Shown: positions 63,961 through 64,000 of the stretch, one piece after another
How the letters are laid out: each line of letters opens with the position of its first letter
Numbering within the stretch: the first letter of the stretch is position 1
NCBI GenBank assembly: GCA_964470525.1
Contig: CAYYDE010000005.1
Span: 79,990 to 143,989 of the forward strand
DNA from: CAYYDE01 sp964470525
GTDB taxonomy: Bacteria; Patescibacteriota; Gracilibacteria; BD1-5; UBA6164
Reading direction: 5' to 3'
Length of the DNA: 64,000 nucleotides
Position numbers and translations under genes: made by a program
The notes under the pieces: model-generated
What the model was told of the DNA's origin: nothing
Databases searched by the model: none
What the model saw: only the letters and a program-made list of their open reading frames with translations

Positions 63961-64000
63961 AAAACTTGATTTTCAAAATATTTATGATACTCTATTTTCA

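Noticed and set aside
1..64000. Very many broken genes or pseudogenes (frames cut by TGA)
   Set aside because: TGA aligns with conserved glycines and all frames continue to TAA/TAG; this is recoding, not decay.
1..64000. UGA as selenocysteine or tryptophan
   Set aside because: TGA is far too frequent and falls at glycine positions; TGG is used for tryptophan as normal.

Overview
The window reads as a contig from an uncultivated Candidate Phyla Radiation bacterium that uses genetic code 25 (UGA = glycine), i.e. Gracilibacteria (BD1-5) or Absconditabacteria (SR1). It is very AT-rich. In-frame TGA falls exactly on invariant glycines in many housekeeping proteins: the DnaA P-loop, adenylate kinase LDGF, the GltX HIGH motif, the HisRS GGGGRYDGL motif, MurG GGTGGH, the PilB P-loop and L11. 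Stops are TAA or, in six genes, TAG. All CDS below are called with code 25, so they are much longer than the TGA-broken frames a standard translation gives. Starts lack Shine-Dalgarno sequences.

Core region, 1-50331. It opens with dnaA (running off the left edge), a lytic transglycosylase, RNase P RNA and adk. Next come a very large pseudopilin fused to leucine-rich repeats, gltX, a small toxin-antitoxin pair, a rubredoxin/superoxide reductase-like fusion and a GuaB1-type purine enzyme. A type IV pilus operon follows (pilB, a PP2C phosphatase, pilC, major pilin), then hisS, a TMEM43-like protein, PAP2, murG, pnp, an ABC ATPase, frr, rpmG, efp and a second pseudopilin with a secreted collar-like protein. 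A DUF262-HNH nuclease with an EcoRI-family methyltransferase precedes an intergenic stretch of interleaved inverted repeats. After this come earP, a U32 protein, rpsU, rbfA, ftsQ, an anti-sigma-like ATPase and HU. A second pilus cluster on the minus strand (four minor pilins, pilC2, PilO/PilN-like) leads into a VirB2-like protein, ftsZ and ftsA. Then come a second PP2C phosphatase, a VirB4-like ATPase and rplK.

Accessory region, 50375 to the right end. A serine recombinase abuts, and overlaps antisense, the 3' half of tRNA-Glu(CTC). All genes beyond it are on the minus strand: an XRE regulator, a PLD/SNF2 helicase, an AlbA_2 ATP-binding protein, a type IIG restriction-methylase, then a HEPN-like protein, an unknown protein, a four-helix membrane protein, another unknown and a 42-aa ORF before the recombinase. 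This looks like an integrated defence island. A 20/22-bp motif is shared by the XRE and recombinase upstream regions.

How the genes fit together: EF-P has arginine at position 32 and the matching rhamnosyltransferase EarP is 4 kb away. Two pilus loci, two PP2C phosphatases, an anti-sigma-like kinase and pseudopilin-adhesin fusions suggest a regulated surface-attachment lifestyle. Division and wall genes (ftsQ, ftsA, ftsZ, murG, SLT) are present but scattered.
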